Assembly: GCF_032854445.1 (NCBI RefSeq)
Contig: NW_027018490.1
Location: forward strand, 1 to 21,514
Length of the DNA: 21,514 nucleotides
DNA from: Liolophura sinensis
Taxonomy: Eukaryota; Mollusca; Polyplacophora; Chitonida; Chitonidae
Direction of reading: 5' to 3'
Shown here: piece after piece, positions 20,044 through 21,514 of the stretch
Position numbering within the stretch: position 1 is the stretch's first letter
Layout: each line of letters opens with the position of its first letter
The notes under the pieces: generated by a model
The model's database searches: none
What the model was told of the DNA's origin: nothing
What the model saw: the letters and a program-made list of their open reading frames with translations, nothing else
Position numbers and translations under genes: made by a program

Positions 20044-20592
20044 TTGAATGAAGATTTATGTCATAATCACGTGCCCAGCAACGGCTCTTACTCCATGGAA
20101 ACCAGGGAAATTTGCAATTTTTCAACAGCTGCCGATGCCTGGCTCAATTCCGCATCTTTTGGCACCTTACTGAAGTGGGTCAGTGTTCAGTTGTACTTTT
20201 TACAGCAGACTGTATCAAGTACCTTGTGTTTTTCATGTACAAATGGTGTGGTTTTTCTACACGTAGATAAAGACATTGAGATTGTCTTCGACTTAGAAGT
20301 AAGGCAATTGCTGGGTGAGTTAAATGGGCTTAGCCCAAAGATTTCAGGTCTTCTGGGCTACCGAAGGGCACATAACATATAGTCAAAAGTTGAATATAGT
20401 AATGACCAGTCGCGATGGTACATAGTACAGTGTAGCCGATTTCAATAAACAAAAAGACCAGGCAAAAATGCAAAAATGGAGAAATTCTTCCAGTGCTGCT
20501 GGTAAGAAGCTAATCTGACGTATTTTGTGACGACAAATCGAATGGTGCAAACCGCGTTGCTCTCCGACCAATACTTTTGGCTGTAGTGACAA
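20044..20592 (+). repeat. Satellite monomer m37, type F'
   Basis: 549 bp. Private TTGAATGAAGATTT at the start and TTCAATAAAC; otherwise the F' set (CATAACATATAG, ATGGAGAAATTCTTCC, CTAATCTGACG), with CTTTTTACAGC. Confidence 0.9.
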
Positions 20593-21141
20593 TTGAATGA
20601 TCATTTATGTCATAATCACGTGCCCAGCAACGGCTCTTACTCCATGGAAACCAGGGAAATTTGCAATTTTTCAACAGCTGCCGATGCCTGGCTCAATTCC
20701 GCATCTTTTGGCACCTTACTGAAGTGGGTCAGTGTTCAGTTGTACTTTATACAGCAGACTGTATCAAGTACCTTGTGTTTTTCATGTACAAATGGTGTGG
20801 TTTTTCTACACGTAGATAAAGACATTGAGATTGTCTTCGACTTAGAAGTAAGGCAATTGCTGGGTGAGTTAAATGGGCTTAGCCCAAAGATTTCAGGTCT
20901 TCTGGGCTACCGAAGGGCACATAACATATAGTCAAAAGTTGAATATAGTAATGACCAGTCGCGATGGTACATAGTACAGTGTAGCCGATTTCAATTAACA
21001 AAAAGACCAGGCAAAAATGCAAAAATGGAGAAATTCTTCCAGTGCTGCTGGTAAGAAGCTAATCTGACGTATTTTGTGACGACAAATCGAATGGTGCAAA
21101 CCGTGTTGCTCTCCGACCAATACTTTTGGCTGTAGTGACAA
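20593..21141 (+). repeat. Satellite monomer m38, type F' (extra copy)
   Basis: 549 bp. F' with CTTTATACAGC and ACCGTGTTGC exactly as in m33, five monomers (2744 bp) upstream. It directly follows another F', breaking the alternation with G. Confidence 0.9.
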
Positions 21142-21514
21142 TTGAATGATCATTTATGTCATAATCACGTGCACAGCCACGGCTCTTACTCCATGGAAAC
21201 CAGGAAATTTGCAATTTTTCAACAGCTGCCGATACCTGGCCCAATTCCGCATCTTTTGGCACCTTACTGAAGTGGGTCAGTGTTCAGTTGTACTTTTTAC
21301 AGCAGACTGTATCAAGTACCTTGTGTTTTTTATGTACAAATGGTGTGGTTTTTCTACACGTAGATAAAGACATTGACATTGTCTTGGACTTAGAAGTAAG
21401 ACAATTGCTGGGTGAGTTAAATGGGCTTAGCCAAAGATTTGACGTCTTCTGGGCTACCGAAGGGCACATAACTTATAGTCAAAAGTTGAATATAGTAATG
21501 ACCAGTCGCGATTG
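21142..21514 (+). repeat. Satellite monomer m39, partial, type G
   Basis: First 373 bp. CACAGCCACGG, GATACCTGGCCC and GACATTGACATTG as in m34, but with GATTTGACGTC and two 1-bp deletions (ACCAGGAAATTTG, CTTAGCCAAAG). Cut by the window end. Confidence 0.93.

Larger units (their letters stand above)
1..21514 (+). repeat. Tandem satellite array, ~549-bp monomer, ~39 copies
   Basis: The box TTGAATGATC (TTCAATGATC in C monomers) recurs about every 549 bp from 296 to 21142, 39 times, always in the same orientation. All sequence between boxes aligns from copy to copy, so nothing other than satellite is present. Hand counting 480 bp of one monomer (20101-20580) gives about 41.5% GC. Every monomer carries a PvuII site (CAGCTG) and a CACGTG hexamer. 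Neither end of the window reaches non-repeat DNA. Arrays of this length with nested periodicity are typical of eukaryotic heterochromatin; the exact chromosomal site is not determinable here. Confidence 0.98.
16200..21514 (+). repeat. Divergent monomer region (E, F, G types), loose tetramer
   Basis: Monomers m30-m39. None has the A diagnostic ACCTTATTCATG or the C diagnostic TATAAACGTGG. Types run E-F-G-F'-G-hybrid-G-F'-F'-G. m31/m35 share the tail GCAATCCGCG and m32/m36 share GCAAAGCGCGATGC, giving a period of about 2198 bp (four monomers). m38 is an extra F' copy. Confidence 0.82.

Noticed and set aside
1-21514. CRISPR array
   Set aside because: Repeat units are about 549 bp with no short direct repeats separated by unique spacers; all the DNA is repeat.
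1-21514. rDNA intergenic-spacer subrepeats or tandem rRNA/5S units
   Set aside because: No recognisable rRNA segment appears anywhere in the monomer and no coding unit interrupts the array.
1-21514. Transposable element or LTR/terminal inverted repeat boundaries within the monomer
   Set aside because: No terminal inverted repeats, target-site duplications or TE protein remnants could be found at monomer joins, and the monomer phase is arbitrary.

Overview
The whole 21.5 kb window is one uninterrupted head-to-tail satellite DNA array. The basic unit is about 549 bp (541-555 bp apart from one deleted copy), roughly 41% GC, always in the same orientation. I set the monomer start at the TTGAATGATC (or TTCAATGATC) box. 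On that phase there are 38 complete monomers, numbered m1-m38, a 295-bp left partial (m0) and a 373-bp right partial (m39). No unique flanking DNA, credible gene, RNA gene, transposon or CRISPR array is visible. The short open frames repeat every monomer, begin next to stop codons and are broken by single-base indels, so I treat them as chance frames and annotate none as CDS.

A long uniform satellite with higher-order structure points to a eukaryotic heterochromatic locus (centromeric, pericentromeric, subtelomeric or B chromosome). I cannot name the species. A hand count gives about 16-18 CpG per monomer, an observed/expected ratio near 0.7. That argues mildly against a heavily CpG-depleted vertebrate satellite.

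Monomers fall into types by shared diagnostic bases. A has GCACAGCAAC, ACCTTATTCATG and GCTGAGTGAG. B has CAACTTACTGAAG; B2 tails carry GGCTAACTAAGG, and B1 tails are D-like with GGCTTGACCC. C has GCGACAATTCAATG and TATAAACGTGG; C2 tails have GAAGAAAGG and AAAGGGCCC, and C1 tails do not. D has TCCAGGGAAACC in place of TCCATGGAAACC. E, F and G occur only at the right end; G has the CACRRCCACGG box and GATACCTGGCCC. Copies of one type are nearly identical, mostly differing by 1-bp homopolymer indels. A and B1 differ at roughly 31 positions (about 94% identity). This contrast defines a higher-order repeat (HOR).

Layout: 296-5767 reads A-B1-A-B1-A-B2-C1-D-C2-D'. 5768-10167 repeats A-B1-A-B1-A-B2-C1-D. 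10168-16199 is the regular tetramer A-B2-C2-D (2192 bp), two full copies plus A-B2-C2. 16200-21514 is E followed by F/G-type monomers with a looser four-monomer periodicity (about 2198 bp) and one extra duplicated monomer. B1 looks like a B-head/D-tail chimera, so the A-B1 dimers were probably derived from the tetramer by unequal crossover. The window therefore records several layers of satellite evolution rather than a gene system.
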